A stretch of 9,604 bases of DNA, taken from contig JAPYQV010000070.1 of NCBI GenBank assembly GCA_029937205.1, forward strand, positions 1 through 9,604, written 5' to 3'. The notes under the pieces were generated by a model. It ran no database searches. It was not told where the DNA came from and saw only the letters and a program-made list of their open reading frames with translations. A program made the translations under genes and the position numbers. This DNA comes from Alphaproteobacteria bacterium. GTDB taxonomy: Bacteria; Pseudomonadota; Alphaproteobacteria; UBA828. Shown piece by piece: positions 1-5,849 of this stretch; the stretch's first letter is position 1, and each line of letters opens with the position of its first letter.

Positions 1-1282
1 GAGTGAAAATCGGAAGAAACTGGTGGCGCGCAAAGTCGCCGAGGCGGAGCGTCTGCGCCGCATCGGTAACCTCGAAGCGAGCGAATCCGCTTGCCGGGAG
101 GCGCTGGAGATGGATCCAGAGCATCGGGCCGGCGCACTCGCGGCACTTGGCGCGGTGTTGAATGATCAAGGGCGCCTGGAAGGTTCCTTTGCCGCCTATC
201 AGGAATCATTGGGCGAACAAACGGACCAGCCGCTCATATACTGTGCCTTGGCCGCCATGTGCCTGGCCCGTGGTGGTACAGACGAAGCGCTGTTATTGGC
301 CGACAAAGCCTGTGAATTGGCGCCCGGCCTCACTTCCGCCAAAGTCACACGGGCAACTGTGCTTGAACAGTTTGGCCGGTTTGAGGATGCCTTCGCCGAA
401 CTTAGTCTGGCCTATCGTGTGGCGCCTCGGGACGTTGAAAATATCATCGCGCTTACCGCATTCGTCGCCCGGCGGGGATTAACTCCGGCGGCTATTCAAC
501 AGGGCAATTGGCGGGATTGTGAGGCCGCCGTTCTCGGCGCCTTTCATGCCGGCGCCATGAACGGCCGACAAATCGCTGCTGCGGCAGGGGTCATATTGTG
601 CGCCAAGTATGAATTTAATGCTCTTGATGCGGAACAGGATGGCGCGCTTCAGGAGCAATTATCGAATGACGAACTGTTCGTTCGCCTGCTGCAGGAATGC
701 GTTAATTCAGATCCGATTATAGAAAAATTTTGCGCGAAACTTCGCCGCCAAATCCTCACGGACAACCATCGCAGTGAGGAGCTTTCCACTCCGGCCGCAA
801 GGCTGGCCGCCGCTCTGGCCCTGCAAAATCACAATAACGGCTATGTCATCTGGGTGGATGCCGAAGAGGAGGCGTTGTTGGCGGGTGAAGAACAGCGGCT
901 TAACGAACTTCTTCAGGGAGCAAAGCCCCATGTGACCGGAGCAACGCGTGCAGCTCTTCAACTCTACGCTATGTATCGCCCCCTGGCGCAATACAGCGGC
1001 GCCGACAAAATTTTAGATCTTCCGCTCGGCGGTGAGGCCGGGCGGTTGGTATTGCTCACCATAAGGGAAACGCGCGAATTGGCGGGCGAATCTGCCCGGG
1101 TGGAGCGTTTTGGGCAGGCAGCTCTAACCGAAAGCGTCGTTCTTCCTTGGATGCATTACGAGACGCCGGAACCGGGTTCTCTCATGGCATATTTTCGACG
1201 CCAGTTACCCGGATTTTCGCCGCCGGATTGGAGTGCCGGTGCCTGCGAAATATTTGTGCCCGGTTGCGGTTCCGGGGAGTAA
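1..1282 (+). CDS. TPR-domain N-terminal portion of the broken methyltransferase gene
   Basis: This is what would be translated if the TAA is real. The first 150 residues form about four TPR-like helix pairs, for example RLRRIGNLEASESACREAL, ALGAVLNDQGRLEGSFAAY, MCLARGGTDEALLLADKA and VLEQFGRFEDAFAELSLAY, each ending near a proline-containing turn (DPEHR, APGLT, APRDV). Residues of about 150 to 390 are helical with no motif I can name; relatives have a linker of this sort before the methyltransferase. The product would stop within motif I of the SAM fold and so could not bind SAM. A GTG at 23-25 is an internal alternative start, but no good Shine-Dalgarno is visible there and the frame is open upstream of it. 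TPR regions generally mediate protein binding; the partner here is unknown. Confidence 0.7.
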   Translation, partial: SENRKKLVARKVAEAERLRRIGNLEASESACREALEMDPEHRAGALAALGAVLNDQGRLEGSFAAYQESLGEQTDQPLIYCALAAMCLARGGTDEALLLADKACELAPGLTSAKVTRATVLEQFGRFEDAFAELSLAYRVAPRDVENIIALTAFVARRGLTPAAIQQGNWRDCEAAVLGAFHAGAMNGRQIAAAAGVILCAKYEFNALDAEQDGALQEQLSNDELFVRLLQECVNSDPIIEKFCAKLRRQILTDNHRSEELSTPAARLAAALALQNHNNGYVIWVDAEEEALLAGEEQRLNELLQGAKPHVTGATRAALQLYAMYRPLAQYSGADKILDLPLGGEAGRLVLLTIRETRELAGESARVERFGQAALTESVVLPWMHYETPEPGSLMAYFRRQLPGFSPPDWSAGACEIFVPGCGSGE

Positions 1283-1942
1283 GCCGTTGATTTCGCACTG
1301 CGATTTCCGGCCGGCCGGGTATACGCCATCGATACGCAGGTGTCCGCCCTCGGCTACGGCGCCCGTAAAGCGCTCAAACTCGGTATTGGAAATATCAGGT
1401 TTGCCGCTGGCGAGGCATTGTCGAGCTGGGAAGGCGAGCAACAGTTTCATTTCATCGATGCACGCAGCGTATCGCCCAATTTGTTACCTGGCCTGGCGGA
1501 ACGTCTTGCGCCTGGCGGTTTGTTGCGGCTGGACGTCGCCGGCAAAAAACACGCGGAAATGTTAGGCTCGGCCTTTGAATTTGGTGCGCGCCAAGCGGCG
1601 GGCAGCCTGCAATTCGCACGGCTTGACATTATCCACGGCCGCGATGACGCCTGTCAGTATCTGCGGCAGCAGCATCAATTTTACGATTTGAGCAATTGCC
1701 TGAAGTTGATCTCGGTGGCAGAGCGTGGCGGTTCAAGCGCTGATGATCTCGAAGCCGCCATTTCTCAACTCGGGCTGAGACTTGTCGGGCAATTTGCCAC
1801 GACGGATATGCAGGCGGCCTACCGCTCGATTTGCTCCAGCGACCCGATGCTAAAAAATTTGATGCTCTACGAGAATTTCATGGCCCAAAATCCCGCGCAA
1901 AGCGGCGGTGTATTCCGCCTTTTATTGCACAAGCCCGAATAG
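1283..1942 (+). pseudogene. Methyltransferase C-terminal portion, stranded after the stop
   Basis: The 219 codons after the stop hold the rest of the SAM-dependent methyltransferase domain: the VYAID motif II strand, the NIRFAAGEAL motif, a FHFIDARSV strand and the RLAPGGLLRLDVAG segment that usually follows the catalytic strand. The first possible restart is a GTG at 1340-1342 with no convincing ribosome binding site, and it lies after motif II, so a restarted product would lack the SAM-binding site. I see no frameshift and no second stop, so the break looks recent or artefactual. Confidence 0.7.
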
Positions 1943-1954
1943 TGTTTCAGCGAG

Positions 1955-1984
1955 TTGCTCCTATCGGGATTCTTCCGCTAGCAT
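1955..1984 (+). promoter_or_regulatory. Possible sigma-70 promoter for the carbamoylase gene
   Basis: TTGCTC (1955-1960) and TAGCAT (1979-1984) are separated by 18 bp in the 82-bp gap ahead of the carbamoylase gene. The -10 match is 4 of 6. A short perfect hairpin, CCGCTA-gca-TAGCGG (1975-1989), overlaps the -10 box; it has no T-run and so is not a standard terminator. Match quality is modest and the call is tentative. Confidence 0.25.
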
Positions 1985-2024
1985 AGCGGCGGAACAAAAA
2001 ATCAATTTATTCGGGGGAATGAAC

Positions 2025-2972
2025 ATGTCCAGAATCTTGACTGCCGCTGTGGCGCAAATGGGCCCGGTCGCGCGCGATGAAAGCCGTGTTCAGGTCATTG
2101 ATCGTCTGATCGCGATGATGCGCCACGCCCACGCGCGCGGCGCCAAACTCGTTGTATTCCCGGAGCTTGCCCTCACCACATTTTTTCCGCGCTGGCTGTT
2201 GGACAGCCAAGACGAAATCGACAGCTTTTTTGAGACCGAAATGCCATCCAACGAGACCCAGCCACTGTTTGAAGTGGGCAAGGAATTGGGTGTTGGTTTT
2301 CATCTTGGTTATGCCGAAAAACTGACAGGGGAGGACGGTGTCACACACTATTTTAACACCGCAATCCTGGTCGACCGGAACGGCGAAATATCGGGCAAAT
2401 ATAGAAAAATTCACCTCCCCGGCCACGCGGAGCCGCAACCCAACCAACCGCATCAGCATTTGGAAAAGCGCTATTTTGAGGTCGGAGATTTGGGTTTTCA
2501 GGCATTTCGCTCCATGGATGGCGTCATGGGCATGTGCATCTGCAATGATAGGCGATGGCCGGAGACCTACCGCGTTCTTGGCCTTCAGGGTGTCGAAATG
2601 GTTATGCTCGGCTACAACACGCCGACCACCAATCCCTTCAAAGAAACGGAATCGCCGCATTTAGGCATGTTTCACAATCATCTTTCGATGCAGGCCGGAG
2701 CCTATCAAAACGGCGCCTGGGTGCTGGCTAGCGCCAAAGCGGGGATGGAAGAGGGCGTGCACCATATGGGCGGCAGCTGCATCATATCCCCGACCGGAGA
2801 AATGGTGGTCCAAGCGATGACCGAGGGAGATGAAGTGATTGTTGCCGAATGCGATCTTGACCGTGGAAGGTATATCCGCGAGACGATATTTAATTTTGAC
2901 GCCCATCGCCGGATCGAGCATTACGGTCTCATTACTGAGCGCACCGGTGCCATCCCGCCGCCTGAAAAATAG
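2025..2972 (+). CDS. N-carbamoyl-D-amino acid hydrolase (D-carbamoylase)
   Basis: This cytosolic enzyme hydrolyses N-carbamoyl-D-amino acids to the free D-amino acid, CO2 and ammonia (EC 3.5.1.77), the last step of hydantoin degradation. The 315-aa protein resembles the roughly 304-aa Agrobacterium enzyme along its whole length. The nitrilase-superfamily triad is visible: Glu47 in VVFPELALTTFFPRW, Lys128 in GKYRKIHLPGH and Cys173 in MCICNDRRWPE. Other family signatures are HLEKRYFEVGDLGF, LSMQAGAYQNGAW and FNFDAHRRIEHYGL. I chose the ATG at 2025 because GGGGGA (2012-2017) lies 7 nt upstream; the ATG at 2019 is too close to it. The gene follows the broken methyltransferase gene by 82 bp and no hydantoinase is seen nearby. 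Substrate range cannot be read from sequence, and a related amidase acting on another N-carbamoyl compound remains possible. Confidence 0.92.
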   Translation: MSRILTAAVAQMGPVARDESRVQVIDRLIAMMRHAHARGAKLVVFPELALTTFFPRWLLDSQDEIDSFFETEMPSNETQPLFEVGKELGVGFHLGYAEKLTGEDGVTHYFNTAILVDRNGEISGKYRKIHLPGHAEPQPNQPHQHLEKRYFEVGDLGFQAFRSMDGVMGMCICNDRRWPETYRVLGLQGVEMVMLGYNTPTTNPFKETESPHLGMFHNHLSMQAGAYQNGAWVLASAKAGMEEGVHHMGGSCIISPTGEMVVQAMTEGDEVIVAECDLDRGRYIRETIFNFDAHRRIEHYGLITERTGAIPPPEK

Positions 2973-3268
2973 CGCACTCCGAGCCGTAATGCGGCGATTC
3001 GTTCAATAACGGATTTCGAATCGGAAATACCTATTTTGCGCCCGAACTGATTTTTCTGATGGAAAATTGGCGCTGACCATACGTAACGACCAAATGCGTA
3101 GGATTGCCACAATATCGACGCAATTGGAGAATTCGCGGGCGAATCAATCTTTAATCGTAACTTATTGTAATTATTTAGTTAATTTTTTGTTGATAAAAAT
3201 AATACCTAGCCAAATCAGCCGTTCAAAAAAATATCATAACCGGATTTTTTATTGCGGTGAAGAATCGC

Positions 3269-3298
3269 TGTTCAGATAGGTTGTTTACAATCTGAACA
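3269..3298. repeat. 9-bp perfect inverted repeat, candidate operator
   Basis: TGTTCAGAT (3269-3277) and its exact reverse complement ATCTGAACA (3290-3298) are separated by 12 bp. The arms lie about 84 bp upstream of the ATG at 3382. Arm length and spacing fit a dimeric regulator site or an RNA hairpin in a leader; no T-run follows, so it is not a typical terminator. Confidence 0.45.
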
Positions 3299-3317
3299 AT
3301 ATGTAGTCGGATTCACA

Positions 3318-3352
3318 AATCGGGTTCAATTTATTTAGTTTAACTCCCGATT
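3318..3352. repeat. 7-bp inverted repeat just upstream of the small membrane gene
   Basis: AATCGGG (3318-3324) and CCCGATT (3346-3352) are exact reverse complements with a 21-bp AT-rich spacer. It ends about 15 bp before the Shine-Dalgarno region of the gene at 3382, so it could form a leader hairpin. A 7-bp repeat in 400 bases may also be chance. Confidence 0.3.
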
Positions 3353-3381
3353 AACATGGAAATTATGAGGGAAGTAGGGGC

Positions 3382-3627
3382 ATGCCTGACGTATTGGATA
3401 CTGTTAAAAAATGGATGGGACAGCTTGTCGAAGTGGGCATGTTGCTCATCGCGATCGGTATCGTTCTACAGATACTGTTCGGACGACAAGTAGACTTCCT
3501 GCCTGGCGATATCGTTGGCAACATTGTGCAAGTTGTTGACAAATTGGGTGACGGCGGATTGGCCGGATTGATCGCCCTAGGCATCGTCATCTGGCTCTTC
3601 TGGCGGCGTAAAGTGCTTTCCAGCTGA
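3382..3627 (+). CDS. Small two-helix inner-membrane protein, function unknown
   Basis: The 81-aa product starts with a short amphipathic N-terminus (MPDVLDTVKKW). It then has a hydrophobic helix at about residues 17-34, a 25-residue loop containing FLPGDIVGNIVQ and GDGG, and a second helix at about 59-74 (GLAGLIALGIVIWLFW), ending in RRKVLSS. The basic end after helix 2 and the KK before helix 1 suggest both termini are cytoplasmic with the loop in the periplasm. The ATG is preceded by AGGGAAG (3368-3374) at a fitting distance, with a G-run closer in. A strong terminator about 100 bp downstream suggests a monocistronic unit. I do not recognise a named family and infer no function. Confidence 0.75.
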   Translation: MPDVLDTVKKWMGQLVEVGMLLIAIGIVLQILFGRQVDFLPGDIVGNIVQVVDKLGDGGLAGLIALGIVIWLFWRRKVLSS

Positions 3628-3725
3628 GTGAAGGTGATAAAGACATAAAGTAAGGCTGGTAATCTTCTATTTGCGCCGCGCTTGTTAGTTTGCGTGACGT
3701 TAGAGGGGATGCTTAGCTAAGATTT

Positions 3726-3767
3726 AAACCGGGTTGTCGATTTCTCTCGACAACCCGGTTTTATTTT
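3726..3767 (+). terminator. Strong Rho-independent terminator
   Basis: A perfect 15-bp stem (3726-3740 with 3747-3761, core CCGGGTTGTCGA) closes a 6-nt loop and runs into TTATTTT. The T-rich side is on the plus strand, so it ends transcription of the small membrane gene 98 bp upstream. The opposite side has only a short A-run (3726-3728), so it is mainly one-directional. Confidence 0.88.
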
Positions 3768-3794
3768 GTGAGCCATGAACTGCCTGGCGCAAAC

Positions 3795-3835
3795 GAATAG
3801 ACCGGGCCAAACGTGTGAGCTGGCCCGATCTATTT
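3795..3835 (-). terminator. Second hairpin, likely terminator for the minus-strand side
   Basis: ATAGACCGGGCCA (3797-3809) pairs with TGGCCCGATCTAT (3821-3833) with one A-C mismatch, and the flanking A-T and G-T pairs extend it by two. The loop is 11 nt. It lies 68 bp beyond the stop of the minus-strand gene at 3901-4074. Read on the minus strand it is followed by a weak T-rich stretch (ATTCGTTTG). Together with the terminator at 3726 it forms a convergent-gene junction. Confidence 0.5.
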
Positions 3836-3900
3836 GAAGTATTGGCAGGTGTACGGCTTGAGCGAATCGCTACGGACGAGATAGTTATCCCGAATTGGTA

Positions 3901-4074
3901 TTAGTTTGTGAAACCAAATTGCGGGACGGCGGTCACCCACCAGGGCGAGCTCATAATAATCGCCATCACAACCATTGCGATGATCGCCTTTTTTGTGGGA
4001 ATGCGAGACGTGGTTTCGCTTTCGGAATCGCGCCAGCCGTAATCCGAAGAAGAATCAGAGTCTGGAGTGCTCAT
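3901..4074 (-). CDS. Small single-helix membrane protein, 57 aa
   Basis: On the minus strand an ATG at 4074 opens 57 codons ending in TAA at 3901. The N-terminal 28 residues are polar and acidic (MSTPDSDSSSDYGWRDSESE). KK at 28-29 then precedes a hydrophobic helix at about residues 30-50 containing AIIAMVVMAIIM and a SPWWV turn, and the end is PQFGFTN. This polar, basic, hydrophobic order is typical of a small tail-anchored or single-pass protein. Minus-strand TTGAGGGG lies about 9 nt before the ATG and makes a good ribosome binding site. The DUF1028 gene on the same strand ends 170 bp upstream, so the two could be co-transcribed. No family recognised. A 44-codon open frame on the opposite strand is less convincing. 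Confidence 0.6.
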   Translation of the reverse strand: MSTPDSDSSSDYGWRDSESETTSRIPTKKAIIAMVVMAIIMSSPWWVTAVPQFGFTN

Positions 4075-4244
4075 GGTGTTGCGCCCCTCAAGTAATTTTG
4101 CAAGATGAAAATCATCCGATAATTCGCTTTAATGTTCAAGCATTAGTTATTCCCACTGCTGAAATTATCGTGGTTGCGATGTTGGCCAGAACAATTCAAT
4201 CGGACTTAAGTTAGCCGAGCGCATGATCGCAGCACCGTACCGCC

Positions 4245-4952
4245 TCATTCTTTGGGCGCCATCGCTGCTCTCACCGCAGCGAATTCACCTTTTGGATTGT
4301 CGCGCGTCGGGAGTGCTTTAATGAAGGGAAATAATTCAATTTTTGCGACCTCGTAGACACGGCGCAATTCGTGGACGGGATCGCTGTGTTCGTCGACACG
4401 AAGATCGACAAGCGGAAAGACGTCCGCGCCGCGCACAATCAACGCTGCCGATTGGCGGCCCCGGCGGTCGCCACCTGCGGTCTGCCCGGCTTCTAGGGCG
4501 CGCAACAGGCGTTCGGCGAGCGTTTGATCCGAGTTTGCCGAAATAACCTGTTCCATAGCGGCGATCGTGTCCTCGCCGACCAACATATTGCCTTGCACGC
4601 TGTAATTTTCTCCCGTTCGGTGCCCCGCCCAGCCGTCGGTATCGCGCCCGGTGAAGGCGGCCGAGCCACCGTTGGCGTCGACGACACCCACTTGGCGGAG
4701 TTCGGCGTCCGCTTCTTCCGCCATGACCTGTTCGAGAGCTTGGCTCGCGCTTTCGCCGGCTTCCAGGCGATCCAAGATCAAGGGGCCGAGGCCGGGATTA
4801 ACCCACGCCTGGGTCGACACGGCACCGGCGCCGAATCGAACAAACGGGCAAAGGCTGCCGACGGCGGGAACCTTGGTGGACACGGCGACGCCGAGGGTAC
4901 CATCGCGAGCATCGCGAGCGGTTATGGAGAAAGTCGTGAGATTAAGGGGCAT
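4245..4952 (-). CDS. DUF1028 family protein, Ntn-hydrolase-like
   Basis: The 235-aa product matches the DUF1028 family over its whole length. Signatures seen are TTFSITARD near the N-terminus, GTLGVAVSTKVPAVGSLCPF (19-37), GAVSTQAWVNPGLG (43-56), VGVVDANGGSAAFTG (88-102), GENYSVQGNML (114-124) and GGDRRGRQSAALIV (160-173). DLRVDEHSDPVHELRRV (183-199) follows. The family is grouped with N-terminal-nucleophile hydrolases by fold, but its reaction is, to my knowledge, not established. The ATG at 4952 has GGAG five nt upstream on the minus strand. It is divergent from the racemase-like gene across 131 bp, and a D-carbamoylase gene lies about 1.3 kb beyond its 3' end, so an amide or peptide-related substrate is a reasonable guess only. 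Confidence 0.9.
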   Translation of the reverse strand: MPLNLTTFSITARDARDGTLGVAVSTKVPAVGSLCPFVRFGAGAVSTQAWVNPGLGPLILDRLEAGESASQALEQVMAEEADAELRQVGVVDANGGSAAFTGRDTDGWAGHRTGENYSVQGNMLVGEDTIAAMEQVISANSDQTLAERLLRALEAGQTAGGDRRGRQSAALIVRGADVFPLVDLRVDEHSDPVHELRRVYEVAKIELFPFIKALPTRDNPKGEFAAVRAAMAPKE

Positions 4953-5083
4953 AACGACTCCAGCATGATCAAATTCAAATATTATGACGCCGCTTGGGCA
5001 GGGAGAAGCAGAGAATCCGACAAGAGTTGCGCAATCTTGCTATGTTCCGGTAGTGGAATTGTACGCCAATGGGAGAAATAAAT
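4953..5083. promoter_or_regulatory. Divergent promoter region between DUF1028 and racemase-like genes
   Basis: The 131-bp gap must carry the promoters of both divergent genes. For the rightward gene, CCGACA (5017-5022) and TATGTT (5041-5046) with an 18-bp spacer form a fair sigma-70 candidate. On the leftward side there is only an AT-rich patch (about 4972-4986) with no convincing -35 partner. No clear operator repeat is visible. Confidence 0.4.
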
Positions 5084-5815
5084 ATGGGCATACGTCTCGG
5101 CATGATCACGCCTTCGCTCAATACGATTTTGGAGCCGGTGACTTACAGGTTACTGAGCGGCTTACCGGACATTACCGCCCATTTCAGCCGCGTCAGGGTC
5201 ACGCATATTTCTCTTGATGAGGAATCCGGTGATCAATTCACTGCGGAACCGATGATCGAAGCTGCGCGGCTCTTAATGGACGCCAAGGTGGATTCGATTT
5301 GTTGGAACGGCACGTCGGGCGGCTGGCTCGGGGTTGAGCGCGATGCGGCTCTCTGTGCCGCGATCAGCGACGCGGTAGGTGTTCCCGTGACCAGCGCCAC
5401 CCAAGCGGTAACCAGCTTGTTTCGCGAGGCAGGCGTCACGCGTTTTGGCCTGGTCACGCCATATTTGAAAAACGTGCAGCAGGAAATTATCGCAAAATAC
5501 TCGGATGCCGGCTTTGAATGTGTGGGTGAAGCCCATCTCGGGCGCGACGACGGGTTCAACTACGCAGCAATCGCTGACGATACCTGGGGCGATCTCATAC
5601 GCCAAGTGGCCGGCAGCAAACCGCAAGCCATCACCACCATGTGCACCAATATTAGCGGCGCGCCATTGGCCGAGCCAATCGAGCGGGAAACCGGAATTCC
5701 CCTGATTGACAGCATTTCTGCGTCTCTCTGGGCGGCGTTGAAACTCGCCGGTGGCGATCCCACCCGGGTTCGTGGCTGGGGAAAAATGTTCGCCGGTTTC
5801 GAAGTCGCCGCCTGA
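5084..5815 (+). CDS. Asp/Glu racemase superfamily protein, arylmalonate decarboxylase/maleate isomerase-like
   Basis: The 243-aa protein has the superfamily's two-lobe pattern. It begins with GMITPSLNTILEPVTY, the phosphate/carboxylate-loop start typical of maleate isomerase and arylmalonate decarboxylase. The first active-site loop reads ICWNGTSGGW, with Gly76 where racemases and maleate isomerase have a catalytic Cys. The second lobe retains Cys187 in TMCTNISG. Gly plus one Cys is the arrangement of arylmalonate decarboxylase, so a two-base racemase mechanism is unlikely; Cys73, three residues away, is the only other nearby thiol. The ATG at 5084 is chosen because GGGAG (5071-5075) lies 8 nt upstream; the ATG at 5069 overlaps that site. 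It leads a likely operon with the Sel1 and VOC genes. Its substrate is unknown; proximity to D-carbamoylase hints at N-carbamoyl or malonate-type acids. Confidence 0.85.
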   Translation: MGIRLGMITPSLNTILEPVTYRLLSGLPDITAHFSRVRVTHISLDEESGDQFTAEPMIEAARLLMDAKVDSICWNGTSGGWLGVERDAALCAAISDAVGVPVTSATQAVTSLFREAGVTRFGLVTPYLKNVQQEIIAKYSDAGFECVGEAHLGRDDGFNYAAIADDTWGDLIRQVAGSKPQAITTMCTNISGAPLAEPIERETGIPLIDSISASLWAALKLAGGDPTRVRGWGKMFAGFEVAA

Positions 5816-5849
5816 AGGCCGTAAGCTGAAACGGCCAAACGCAAACGCT

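Larger units (their letters stand above)
1..1942 (+). pseudogene. TPR-methyltransferase fusion gene broken by an in-frame stop
   Basis: Codons on both sides of the TAA at 1280-1282 lie in the same frame and together encode about 640 residues: an N-terminal TPR region, a middle helical region and a C-terminal class I SAM-dependent methyltransferase. The stop falls just after VPGCGSGE, the glycine-rich SAM-binding motif I. Reading resumes at once with AVDFALRFPAGRVYAID, which is how that motif normally continues (strand, helix, then acidic motif II at the AID). The downstream part keeps a full-length methyltransferase pattern, including LAPGGLLRLDVAG, FYDLSNCLKL and the C-terminal LLLHKP. A C-to-T change of a CAA codon would explain the stop. 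The frame is open to the left edge; base 1 being g followed by codons SENRKKL suggests an NTG start at bases -2 to 1. The substrate of such fusions is not known to me. A sequencing error is the main alternative to a real nonsense mutation. Confidence 0.8.
2973..3381. other. AT-rich non-coding stretch ahead of a small membrane protein gene
   Basis: I find no convincing gene in these 409 bases. Composition drops sharply: the block 3181-3240 is only 25% G+C (15 of 60), against clearly GC-rich genes on both sides. A weak 7-bp inverted repeat (CGATTCG at 2995-3001, CGAATCG at 3017-3023) just after the carbamoylase gene has no T-run and is not a clear terminator. Two further inverted repeats lie at 3269-3298 and 3318-3352. 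The stretch probably carries the promoter and leader of the gene at 3382. Confidence 0.6.

Noticed and set aside
1975..1989. Hairpin CCGCTA-gca-TAGCGG considered as a terminator of the methyltransferase gene
   Set aside because: No T-run follows on either strand; it overlaps a possible -10 box instead.
1908..2024. Longer N-terminus for the D-carbamoylase from an ATG at 1908
   Set aside because: It overlaps the methyltransferase end and lacks family similarity; the ATG at 2025 has a good ribosome binding site and gives the expected length.
3067..3279. 70-codon plus-strand open frame with a TTG start in the AT-rich gap
   Set aside because: No ribosome binding site, low-GC composition unlike neighbouring genes, no recognisable pattern; it overlaps the inverted repeat region.
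3712..3721. 10-bp palindrome CTTAGCTAAG just before the terminator
   Set aside because: Short, no second copy seen, and expected by chance at about this frequency in several kilobases when similar palindromes are counted.
3908..4042. 44-codon plus-strand frame (GTG start) with a hydrophobic stretch
   Set aside because: It lies opposite the 57-aa minus-strand gene, which has an ATG, a good ribosome binding site and a better charge pattern; the hydrophobicity here is probably a mirror effect.
3993..4214. 73-codon plus-strand open frame
   Set aside because: It overlaps the minus-strand small gene, has no ribosome binding site, and its sequence has no coherent protein pattern.
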